Shown: positions 7,105-14,705 of the stretch, one piece after another
How the letters are laid out: every line of letters begins with the position of its first letter
Numbering within the stretch: the stretch's first letter is position 1
From: an uncultured Candidatus Saccharibacteria bacterium
Lineage (GTDB): Bacteria; Patescibacteriota; Saccharimonadia; Saccharimonadales; Saccharimonadaceae
NCBI GenBank assembly: GCA_938036625.1
Contig: CALHQH010000037.1
Span: 1 to 64,000 of the forward strand
Reading direction: 5' to 3'
DNA: 64,000 nucleotides
Translations under genes and position numbers: made by a program
The notes under the pieces: generated by a model
The model's database searches: none
The model's input: the letters and a program-made list of their open reading frames with translations, nothing else
Told to the model about the DNA's origin: nothing

Positions 7105-8271
7105 ATGGAGATAGTAATAGGTATTATTATTGGGGTAATCGCACTGACGCTACTGGTGGCAACGCACGAACTGGGCCATGGTATTGTGGCGCGGCGCAAT
7201 GGTGTGGTGGTGGAGGAATTTGGCATTGGCTTCCCGCCGCAGGCCTATAGCAAGGTGATCAAAAAAAGTATTCTGGGCGAGAATGTCCGCTTCTCGCTCA
7301 ACTGGCTGCCGCTGGGTGGCTTCGTTAAGCTACAGGGCGAGCATGATGCGGCTGATCAGCCTGGTGATTATGGCGCAGCGACCTTTTGGCAGAAGACCAA
7401 AATCTTGCTGGCTGGCGTGACCGTCAACTGGTTAACTGCAGTGGTGCTCCTCACTGGCCTAGCCTGGGTGGGCCTACCCAAGATGATAGACAACCAATTT
7501 TACCTACCAAGCGATGCAGTGGTAAGTAACCACCCAGTGCAGCTTGGCACGCTTACTCCTGGCTTGCCCGCCGCCAAGGCAGGCCTCCGCCAGGGTGATG
7601 CAATTAACCAGCTGGCTGGGCAAACGGTGCGCAGCACAACCGACCTAGCGCACTTTGCGAGCCAACACAAGGGCGAAACCGTACCCGTAGTGTACACCCG
7701 CGGTGATAAGCAAGCCACTGCCATGGTGGCGCTGCGCAACGATAACCCCGACCGCAAAGGCTACCTGGGAGCAGAGCTCACCAAGCAGCAAGATACGATC
7801 CGTGCCACCTGGTCGGCACCGATTGTGGGTGTGGTGACAACAGCGCAGCTCACTGGGGTGACGCTCCAGGGCCTGGGTGATATGGTGGTAAATCTCGCCA
7901 CCAGTCTGGTACAGCAGTTTAGTAGCGACAGCGCGACGAGCCAGCAGGCCAAGCAAAACTTATCGCAAGTGGGTAATACTGTGGCTGGCCCGGTGGGGAT
8001 CTTTGCCATTATCTTCCCGGCAGCGGGGCAGGCTGGCGTGGTTCATGTGTTGCTGCTGACGGCGATCATTGCGTTATCGCTGGCAGTGATGAATATCTTG
8101 CCTATTCCGGCGCTCGATGGTGGCCGCTGGACAGTGATGGCGATCTTCCGCCTGCTGCGCAAGCCACTTAGCAAGCAGATGGAAGAGAATATCCAAGCGG
8201 CTGGCTTCTTGTGTTTGCTTGGCTTAATTGTGCTCGTGACGATTGCTGATATTGGGAAGTTGGTGCACTGA
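7105..8271 (+). CDS. rseP: Site-2 (M50) membrane metalloprotease, RseP family
   Basis: RseP/RasP-type zinc proteases cut transmembrane anchors of anti-sigma factors and remnant signal peptides inside the membrane. The first transmembrane helix carries HELGHG (residues about 20-25), and the second zinc-ligand motif NILPIPALDGGRW is near the C-terminus in another helix. A PDZ domain lies between them (LPAAKAGLRQGDAINQLAGQ). At 388 residues there is one PDZ domain, as in Gram-positive RasP, not two as in E. coli. An AAGGAGG site precedes the ATG at 7105. It belongs to a frr-uppS-rseP cluster; the dxr and cdsA genes often found there are absent. Confidence 0.95.
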   Translation: MEIVIGIIIGVIALTLLVATHELGHGIVARRNGVVVEEFGIGFPPQAYSKVIKKSILGENVRFSLNWLPLGGFVKLQGEHDAADQPGDYGAATFWQKTKILLAGVTVNWLTAVVLLTGLAWVGLPKMIDNQFYLPSDAVVSNHPVQLGTLTPGLPAAKAGLRQGDAINQLAGQTVRSTTDLAHFASQHKGETVPVVYTRGDKQATAMVALRNDNPDRKGYLGAELTKQQDTIRATWSAPIVGVVTTAQLTGVTLQGLGDMVVNLATSLVQQFSSDSATSQQAKQNLSQVGNTVAGPVGIFAIIFPAAGQAGVVHVLLLTAIIALSLAVMNILPIPALDGGRWTVMAIFRLLRKPLSKQMEENIQAAGFLCLLGLIVLVTIADIGKLVH

Positions 8272-8377
8272 TGCAGGCTACGCAGTGTAGCAGGGCAGAG
8301 CGTTATCGTGGAGGTTTGCGCCGCGGGGAGATATGGTTGCTCAATCGCGTAATGGTAATACATAAGGAACTCACTTC

Positions 8378-9175
8378 ATGATACGTGTTGCTCTTCGGCC
8401 CAAAGCCGCTCACTCCTCCCAGCCCAAGACACCGCTCACACCACGCCAGCGCCTGCTGCGCGGTGCCTCGTGGCTCGGTTGGCCGCTGTGGGTCTGGCTG
8501 AGCTTTATGGGGGCGGGGTTACTCTGTAGTGCAGTACTCTACCTTCTCTTTCATGGCCAAGAGTCGGTGCCAGTCTTGCCGCTCATTATGATGCAAACGG
8601 CGGTCTATGTGGTGGCATTGGCGCTGCTGATTGGCCTGCCGTGGCTGGTGCAGCGCGCACGGCCCAAGATGCCAGCGAGCTTTCGCACCACCTGGCGCCA
8701 GCTTGGGTGGCGGCGCTCGCTGCAGTGGCGCGACTTTGGTTGGGCGCTGGTGGGCTTTATTATCTATATCGTGCTGTCGATGATCGCACTGGCGGCGGCC
8801 AAGCAGTGGCTGCCTGGCTTTGACGCGACTCAGGCACAGAACCTCGGCTACCAGCAGCTCTATGGCACAGAGCGCTTGCTCGCCTTTGCAATGTTGGTGG
8901 TGGTGGCACCGGTGGCCGAGGAGCTGGTGTTTCGCGGTTATTTGTATAGCAAGCTCCATGCTGCGCACATGCCACCATGGCTTATTACCGTAGTGGTGAG
9001 TGGGCTCTTTGGTTATGTGCATGGCCAGCTCAACGTTGGCATCGATGTGGCGATGCTCAGCGTGGTGCTGGTGGCGCTGCGCCATACGACTGGTACAATA
9101 TGGCCCGGCATTCTCATTCATATGCTCAAGAATGCGATTGCATTTTTGGCGATGTTTGTCTTTATGGTGGGATGA
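8378..9175 (+). CDS. CPBP-family intramembrane metalloprotease
   Basis: CPBP (Abi/CAAX-like) proteases are polytopic membrane enzymes. In bacteria they process peptides, modify envelope proteins or give bacteriocin self-immunity. The protein has about seven hydrophobic segments. The catalytic motif EELVFRGYLYSKL (EExxxR) lies around residue 190, followed by FGYVHGQ and HMLKNAIAF, which supply the other conserved His/Asn residues. The N-terminal 25 residues are basic and cytoplasmic-looking. An AAGGA stands about 11 bases before ATG 8378. It is about 100 bases downstream of rseP and may be read through from it. The substrate is unknown. Confidence 0.9.
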   Translation: MIRVALRPKAAHSSQPKTPLTPRQRLLRGASWLGWPLWVWLSFMGAGLLCSAVLYLLFHGQESVPVLPLIMMQTAVYVVALALLIGLPWLVQRARPKMPASFRTTWRQLGWRRSLQWRDFGWALVGFIIYIVLSMIALAAAKQWLPGFDATQAQNLGYQQLYGTERLLAFAMLVVVAPVAEELVFRGYLYSKLHAAHMPPWLITVVVSGLFGYVHGQLNVGIDVAMLSVVLVALRHTTGTIWPGILIHMLKNAIAFLAMFVFMVG

Positions 9176-9282
9176 TAGGGAAGAACGAGCCGACTGACGA
9201 ACTCAACCTAGAGATCTTATTTTTTGTCGATATCTTTTCTCCCGTATCAATCCTAGAACCCCTCTTTCTTGGCATCTCTCTA

Positions 9283-9410
9283 CTGGCGCAGGAGCTCATC
9301 GAACAAGAAAATATCTGGAGGCCAGCAACCAAATATACGGAAAAGCACTATCATTCTATCTGGCCGGAACATTTTCGGTTCGGTGAGCTCCTGCACCAGC
9401 GATGGTTTTT
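9283..9410 (+). ncRNA. Structured intergenic element, copy B, with T-tract
   Basis: This copy shows the clearest structure. The outer stem 9283-9301 with 9381-9399 has 19 positions with one mismatch and one T-G pair. Inside it are GAAAAT/ATTTTC (9307-9312 with 9371-9376) and GGCCAG/CTGGCC (9320-9325 with 9360-9365). The core strands are ACAAGAAAATATCTGGAGGC and TCTGGCCGGAACATTTTCGG. GGTTTTT at 9404-9410 follows, so this copy may end like a transcription terminator. It lies in the 310-base gap between the CPBP gene and proS; nothing else is seen there except the proS -10 region. Confidence 0.6.
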
Positions 9411-9485
9411 GAGGTGAAATTATGAGCATTCAGCCTGGCTGTCTCATGCCGCTTTTGCCAATATTGTGTTACTATAAGAGAGATT

Positions 9486-11207
9486 ATGCGATTATCACAC
9501 ACCTTCACCCGTACCCGCAAACAAGCCCCCGCCGATGAGGTGGCGCACAACGCCCAGCTGCTAATTCGCGCTGGCTACGTGCACAAGACGATGGCCGGCG
9601 TCTATTCCTATACGCCGCTGGGCCTGGCCGTGCTCGAGAATATCAAGCAGATTGTCCGTGAAGAAATGAACCGCATCAGCAGCCAAGAACTGCTGATGAG
9701 CACCCTGCAGCGCCAGGAGCTCTGGCAGGAGACTGGCCGCTGGAGCGATGAGCTGGTGGATGTGTGGTTCAAGTCGCACCTGCAGGATGGCACTGAGGTC
9801 GGCTTTGGCTGGACGCACGAGGAGCCGATTATCGAATTGCTGCGTAGCTACCTGAAGAGCTACAAAGACCTGCCCATTAGCGTCTACCAATTCCAGAACA
9901 AACTCCGCAACGAGCTGCGCGCCAAGAGCGGCATCATGCGTGGGCGTGAGTTTATCATGAAGGATATGTATAGCATCCACGCCAGCAAGGAAGACCTTGA
10001 CGCCTACTACCAAGCGGTCATCGAGGCCTATAAGCGTTGCTATAACCGTTTTGGTCTGGGGGATGACACCTACGTGACGTTTGCCAGCGGCGGGGCCTTT
10101 ACCAAGTTTAGCCACGAATTCCAGACGATTTGTGAGGCGGGTGAGGACGATATTTTCATCGTGCCAAGTACGAATGTTGCCTATAACGCCGAAGTTGCAC
10201 CGGTGCGTGCAACGCCGAACCCGGATGCTGGTGCTGTCATGAAACCATTAGGCATGTTAGATGACGAAAATATCATCGGTGCGGAAGCGCTGACGAAAGC
10301 GCTGGACATTCCGCGCACAGCTAGCACTAAGTCGATGTTGTATGATTCGCCAGATGGTATGTTGCTGGCGGTAGTACGGAGTGACTATGAAATTAACGAA
10401 GATAAGCTTAAGGCGGTGGCGGACGTATCGTGGCTGCGCTTGGCGGATGGTGAACAGATTGAGGCAACAACAGGGGCGAAGCTAGGCTTTGCTGGGCTAT
10501 ATAATCTACCAGAGAATGTGCGGCTGTTTGTCGATGATTCATGTGAAGATATGGTGAACTTTGAAACTGGTGCCAATAAAACTGGTCAGCATGCCTATAA
10601 CGCTAACTGGGGCCGTGATATACCGCGACCAAGCGAGTTCGTCGAGATTAAACTTGCGAAAGAAGGTGATATTTCGCCTGAGACTGGCGAAGTCTACCAA
10701 AAACGTCGCACGGCCGAGGTGGGCAATATCTTCAACTTTGGTACCCAAAAATCAGAGGAGATGGGCCTTGTTTTTACCGGCGAGGATGGCCGCCAGCATC
10801 ACGCCTACATGGGCAGCTACGGTATTGGTATTACCCGCGTGATGGGTGTGATTGTGGAGAAACTCGCTGACGACAAAGGCCTAGTGTGGCCTGAGGAAAT
10901 AGCTCCAGCCCGCGTACACTTGGTGCAGATTGGCAAGGAATCGGTAGCGGCGGCAGATAAGCTTTATGATACACTGCAGCACGCTGGCATTACGGTGCTA
11001 TACGACGACCGCGCCGCCCGCCCCGGGGAAAAATTTGCCGATGCAGAGCTACTCGGCATGCCAACCCGCGTCACGGTGAGCGACCGACTGCTTGAGACAG
11101 AGGAGTGGGAGGTCGTAGATCGCCGGACGGGCAAGCAGCAGCGCTTGACGACAAGCCAATTGCTTGCTACACTGGGTAACCATTGCGGAGCTTGTCGCAA
11201 GGTATAG
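9486..11207 (+). CDS. proS: Prolyl-tRNA synthetase (bacterial type)
   Basis: ProRS charges tRNA-Pro. The 573-residue protein matches the long bacterial form with the inserted editing domain between motifs 2 and 3. Class II motifs are seen: motif 1 region (GVYSYTPLGLAVLENIKQIV), motif 2 (QFQNKLRNELRAKSGIMRGR) and motif 3 (GSYGIGITRVMGVIVE). The C-terminal anticodon-binding domain holds ITVLYDDRAARPGEKFADAE. The segment 10150-10740, covering the editing insert, uses more AT-ending codons than both ends of the gene, suggesting a mosaic origin. The ATG at 9486 is preceded by TACTATAAG ending about eight bases earlier, so the message has almost no leader. greA follows 40 bases downstream. Confidence 0.96.
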   Translation: MRLSHTFTRTRKQAPADEVAHNAQLLIRAGYVHKTMAGVYSYTPLGLAVLENIKQIVREEMNRISSQELLMSTLQRQELWQETGRWSDELVDVWFKSHLQDGTEVGFGWTHEEPIIELLRSYLKSYKDLPISVYQFQNKLRNELRAKSGIMRGREFIMKDMYSIHASKEDLDAYYQAVIEAYKRCYNRFGLGDDTYVTFASGGAFTKFSHEFQTICEAGEDDIFIVPSTNVAYNAEVAPVRATPNPDAGAVMKPLGMLDDENIIGAEALTKALDIPRTASTKSMLYDSPDGMLLAVVRSDYEINEDKLKAVADVSWLRLADGEQIEATTGAKLGFAGLYNLPENVRLFVDDSCEDMVNFETGANKTGQHAYNANWGRDIPRPSEFVEIKLAKEGDISPETGEVYQKRRTAEVGNIFNFGTQKSEEMGLVFTGEDGRQHHAYMGSYGIGITRVMGVIVEKLADDKGLVWPEEIAPARVHLVQIGKESVAAADKLYDTLQHAGITVLYDDRAARPGEKFADAELLGMPTRVTVSDRLLETEEWEVVDRRTGKQQRLTTSQLLATLGNHCGACRKV

Positions 11208-11247
11208 CCATGCCCCACCGACTTTGCAAGAAAGGAGTATGAAGATA

Positions 11248-11706
11248 ATGAAAAAAACCTACCAGATTACTGATGCCGGCCGCCAAGAGCTCGAGGCAGA
11301 GCTGGAGGAGCTAAAGGGCCGCCGCGGCGAAATTGCCGAGAAGATTGCTGAGGCCCGCGACTACGGCGACCTGAGTGAAAACGCCGAGTACGACAGCGCC
11401 CGCGAGGAGCAGGGCGTGGTAGAGACGCGCATTGCCGAGATCGAGGAGATCTTGCTCAATGCCGAGCAGATCACCGCCCCAAGCACCGGCGCCATCCACC
11501 TCGGTAGCACCGTCTCCCTCGTCTCGGATGCTGGGCTAGAAAAGACCTACACTGTGGTAGGCCCAGTTGAGGCCGACCCGCTGGAGAACAAGATCAGCGA
11601 CGAATCGCCTCTGGGCCAAGCCTTGCTGGGCCATCGCGCAGGCGAGCAGGTGACGATCACTACCCCCAAGGGCGAGATTACCTACACTATTCAGCAGGTG
11701 CAATAA
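11248..11706 (+). CDS. greA: Transcription elongation factor GreA
   Basis: GreA stimulates RNA cleavage by backtracked RNA polymerase. The N-terminal coiled-coil hairpin is seen (RQELEAELEELKGRRGEIAE), with the tip motif DYGDLSENAEYDSAREEQG that carries the two acidic catalytic residues. A C-terminal FKBP-like domain follows (STVSLVSDAGLEKTYTVVGP and ISDESPLGQALLGHRAGEQV). The start at ATG 11248 is chosen because AAAGGAG (11231-11237) lies ten bases before it; an in-frame ATG at 11239 is too close to that site. The resulting 152 residues match the family. It lies behind proS and ahead of a strong terminator. Confidence 0.97.
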   Translation: MKKTYQITDAGRQELEAELEELKGRRGEIAEKIAEARDYGDLSENAEYDSAREEQGVVETRIAEIEEILLNAEQITAPSTGAIHLGSTVSLVSDAGLEKTYTVVGPVEADPLENKISDESPLGQALLGHRAGEQVTITTPKGEITYTIQQVQ

Positions 11707-11730
11707 GTATATCTCGAGATGAGTCAGAGG

Positions 11731-11757
11731 CCGAGCAGTGTGAGCTGCTCGGTTTTT
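11731..11757 (+). terminator. Terminator of proS-greA
   Basis: An 8-bp perfect GC-rich stem (CCGAGCAG with CTGCTCGG) with a six-base loop is followed by TTTTT. Confidence 0.92.
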
Positions 11758-12067
11758 GTTAGTATTGGGGGGGTGGTGGGGTAGGAGTTGATCTACAGCA
11801 CATATACTTGGCTCTCGCAGTTTGTGTATGGCGCGTGTTGGTTTTTATCATTACTTCGTGCGATGGCACGAGAAGCTCGCTGTTAAGAGCGGTTGGTGTA
11901 AGAAGTAAGACAGGCTAGGTATGTAAGCAATGTTGCCTTGGGTAGCAGCTAGCCTGCTCGAAATATAGAACGATCATACTAAACCATAAGCAATTCACCG
12001 TCATTGCATTATTGTCGATGTTATGCTATGATAGAGGATCAACCATAACAGCCCAAGGAGACCGACG
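11758..12067 (+). other. Intergenic region without recognised gene
   Basis: About 310 bases with stops in all frames and no convincing RNA structure. The final part holds a TATGCTATGATAG -10-like sequence (near 12020-12035) and AAGGAG just before the next gene at 12068. Confidence 0.4.
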
Positions 12068-12673
12068 ATGGCTCGATACACAGCACGACACGCACACTAC
12101 TCCCACAAGAAGCATACACATAATTGGCTAAACCATGAGCATAATAAACACCCGGCAGTGCGGCGAATCACCGCGCTCGCGGCAGCTGCGGCAGCGCTGA
12201 TTGGCGGTGGCTATCTTGGCCATCAGCACTACCACCATGGCGAGAAAACCCTGGTCGCGGTGGCGCACCCTACCTCTGGTGAGCTGGCGGAGTATGCAGA
12301 GAACCCCTTTGTAACTGACCCGGCTACTGGCGAGACGCATTGCCGCGATACAACCCGTCAAGAAATAACTGTGACGGCAGAGAACCCACAAACAACCATA
12401 ACAAACCCTGATGGCAGCACGACGCGGCTTACGATGATTGACTTCTCGACAGGCGCACAAGAACGGACGCAAGCGACACTGGTATATCCATCCAGCGCAG
12501 AAGATGAGCCACAGCAAGTGCCAATTGCCATTATGACTGGCCCAAGCGAGACTGGCAGTGGCGGCTCGAATATGCAGACATCGCCCCACACTGGGCGCGT
12601 GGGCACAGATATACAGGCCTCGATGACTGCATCTGGCCGTGGTGAAACAGCAATTGCATGTGCACCGCGCTGA
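12068..12673 (+). CDS. Uncharacterised membrane-anchored, His-rich N-terminus protein, 201 aa
   Basis: I do not recognise the family. Residues 1-30 are rich in His, Lys and Arg (MARYTARHAHYSHKKHTHNW). A hydrophobic Ala-rich segment, about residues 32-50, is followed by HQHYHHGEK. The remainder is polar, Thr/Ser/Gly-rich and probably extracytoplasmic, with two cysteines. The layout is that of a single-pass anchored exported protein; the His clusters on both sides of the membrane segment might bind metal, which is inference. CAAGGAG precedes the ATG at 12068. It sits alone between greA and lysS. Confidence 0.75.
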   Translation: MARYTARHAHYSHKKHTHNWLNHEHNKHPAVRRITALAAAAAALIGGGYLGHQHYHHGEKTLVAVAHPTSGELAEYAENPFVTDPATGETHCRDTTRQEITVTAENPQTTITNPDGSTTRLTMIDFSTGAQERTQATLVYPSSAEDEPQQVPIAIMTGPSETGSGGSNMQTSPHTGRVGTDIQASMTASGRGETAIACAPR

Positions 12674-12808
12674 CTACTTCTTCGCAATCAAAATAGGAGA
12701 GACTAGCTGCTAAGTGCCGCACTTCTCTAAGAACTTGGTAGAGTGGAGCGATTAGGCTGCCACCCTAGTCGACAACCATCCCATTCTCCGCTATAATAGC
12801 AAGCAATT

Positions 12809-14314
12809 ATGGCGACATTACAAGACTACCGAGACGAACGATTACGAAAATTAACTGCTCTGCGCGAGCTAGGCATCGACCCTTACCCAGCACACACTGA
12901 GCGCACACACGACTGTGCGACGGTGGTGATGCAGTACGACGAACTGGCTGGCCAGGAGGTGGCGGTGGCTGGGCGCGTGGTGTCCATTCGCAGTTTTGGC
13001 AAATTGGCCTTCATCAAGCTACAAGACGCGAGCGGCGAAGTGCAGCTCTATCTGCAGCGCGACACAATGGCCGAGCTCGACGCTCCGCGCGGCATTCTCG
13101 GCATGAAACAGCTCAAGCTGCTTGATACAGGCGACTTTGTAGAGGCGACTGGCACGGTGCTAAAAACAAAGACGGGTGAGATTTCGGTTGGGGTGCGTGA
13201 GCTGCGGCTGCTGACTAAAGCCCTGCGACCACTGCCAGAAAAGCTGGAGAATAAAGAAGAGCGGTTTCGCCGCCGCTATGTGGATATGAATGTTAACCCG
13301 GCGGTGCGCCAGCGCTTTTATCGCCGCAGCGTGTTTTGGCAGGCGACGCGCGATTACCTCAACCAACATGGCTTTACTGAGGTCAATGTGCCAGTGCTGG
13401 AACACACCACCGGTGGGGCGGATGCCAACCCGTTTGTGACCCACATGGATGCGCTGGATAACCAGCAGTTTTACCTACGGATTAGCCACGAGCTGCCGCT
13501 CAAGCGCCTGCTGGGGGCCGGGTTTGAGAAGGTCTACGATATTGGCCCGCGCTTTCGCAACGAGAATTATTCGGACGAGCACTTGCCCGAGCACATCGCC
13601 ATGGAGTGGTACGCCGCCTACTGGGACTGGCAGCGGGGCATGCGCTTTATGGAAGACATGTATAAGTATGTGCTGGAGCGGACGTTTGGTACTCTGCAGT
13701 TTACCCTGGGCGAGTTTGAGGTGGATATGAGTGGCCAGTGGCAGGTGTGGGACTATGCTGAGGTGATCCATAAGCATTATAATATTGATGTGTATAATAC
13801 TACAATCGAGGAAGTCGCCGCTAAGCTGAAAGAACATGGCCTGGAGGTAGAAAAGACTGATTCCATCCCGCGCGGCATCGATAAGCTGTGGAAAAACATC
13901 CGCAAGACGGTGGCCGGGCCGGTCTGGCTGGTCAATACACCCAAGTTCATCAGCCCGCTGTCTAAGACCAACCCAGATAACCCGCAAACGGTGGAGCGTT
14001 TCCAGCCGGTGATTGCTGGCAGCGAGCTTGGCAATGGCTTTAGCGAGCTGAATGATCCGATCGACCAGCTGAACCGCTTTGTGGAGCAGCAGCAGATGCG
14101 CGACGCTGGCGACGAGGAGGCTATGATGCTGGATATCGACTACGTGGAAATGCTGGAATACGGCATGCCGCCGGCCTGTGGCTGGGGCTTTAGCGAGCGC
14201 GTCTTCTGGATTTTTGAAGGCGTCACAGCGCGCGAAGGCGTGCCATTCCCACAGCTCAAAAGCGACATCGACGAGACGACGCGGGCGGTGTACCCAGGGG
14301 TGAGGCTGGATTAG
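12809..14314 (+). CDS. lysS: Lysyl-tRNA synthetase, class II
   Basis: LysRS charges tRNA-Lys. The N-terminal OB-fold anticodon-binding domain is seen at about residues 45-135 (VAVAGRVVSIRSFGKLAFIK and LQDASGEVQLYLQRD). The class II core follows: motif 1 region NPAVRQRFYRRSVFWQATRD, motif 2 GFEKVYDIGPRFRNEN, and motif 3 near the end, where DIDYVEMLEYGMPPACGWG matches LysRS. The length of 501 is normal. TATAAT (12792-12797) ends 11 bases before ATG 12809, leaving a leader of only about four bases. It is transcribed alone. Confidence 0.97.
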   Translation: MATLQDYRDERLRKLTALRELGIDPYPAHTERTHDCATVVMQYDELAGQEVAVAGRVVSIRSFGKLAFIKLQDASGEVQLYLQRDTMAELDAPRGILGMKQLKLLDTGDFVEATGTVLKTKTGEISVGVRELRLLTKALRPLPEKLENKEERFRRRYVDMNVNPAVRQRFYRRSVFWQATRDYLNQHGFTEVNVPVLEHTTGGADANPFVTHMDALDNQQFYLRISHELPLKRLLGAGFEKVYDIGPRFRNENYSDEHLPEHIAMEWYAAYWDWQRGMRFMEDMYKYVLERTFGTLQFTLGEFEVDMSGQWQVWDYAEVIHKHYNIDVYNTTIEEVAAKLKEHGLEVEKTDSIPRGIDKLWKNIRKTVAGPVWLVNTPKFISPLSKTNPDNPQTVERFQPVIAGSELGNGFSELNDPIDQLNRFVEQQQMRDAGDEEAMMLDIDYVEMLEYGMPPACGWGFSERVFWIFEGVTAREGVPFPQLKSDIDETTRAVYPGVRLD

Positions 14315-14650
14315 AGCGGTAGCTGGGGCTATTAGCGCCTCGCATACTATACTCGTGCGAGGTGAGTGTGGGATTGCAGTAGCACATAGATAGGCTAGTT
14401 GTGTACCATTGTGCACGATTTGTACAATAAGCGTGTTAGCTATGATATAAGCACAGAAATAGCAAAACGCTCATTATTTTGGGCTGAATCTGGCTCAAGC
14501 GATAATTGGTAAGGTCTGATTGCTAATGCGCGTGATGAATACAAAAACATCCTTGCTGCAATGCAAAAGCTAGCGCGTGCAGTGTGAGCAGAGAAATGCT
14601 AGAAGGGGAGACTATAGACTGCCGCAGTATGGTCACGAGAGCCCGTTTAC
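14315..14650 (+). other. Intergenic region, possible degraded gene remnant
   Basis: About 335 bases after lysS. A 7-bp hairpin (CCTCGCA with TGCGAGG, near 14338-14363) may end lysS. Around 14520-14588 a 24-codon open stretch ending in TGA reads like a protein tail (DEYKNILAAMQKLARAV) but has no start codon, so it could be a gene remnant. Nothing else is supported. Confidence 0.3.
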
Positions 14651-14690
14651 GCAAAACAAAACCACCAGCAAGATCTGGTGGTTTTTGCAC
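14651..14690. terminator. Bidirectional terminator between lysS and the glycosidase-like gene
   Basis: The stem AAACCACCAG with CTGGTGGTTT (14659-14668 with 14675-14684) has TTTTTG on the plus side and, on the minus strand, GGTTTTGTTTTGC. It can end the minus-strand gene at 14706 and any read-through from lysS. Confidence 0.85.
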
Positions 14691-14705
14691 GCTCATCGCT
14701 GTGAG

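Noticed and set aside
14520..14588. 24-codon stretch DEYKNILAAMQKLARAV before a TGA
   Set aside because: No start codon or homology that can be shown; noted only as a possible remnant.
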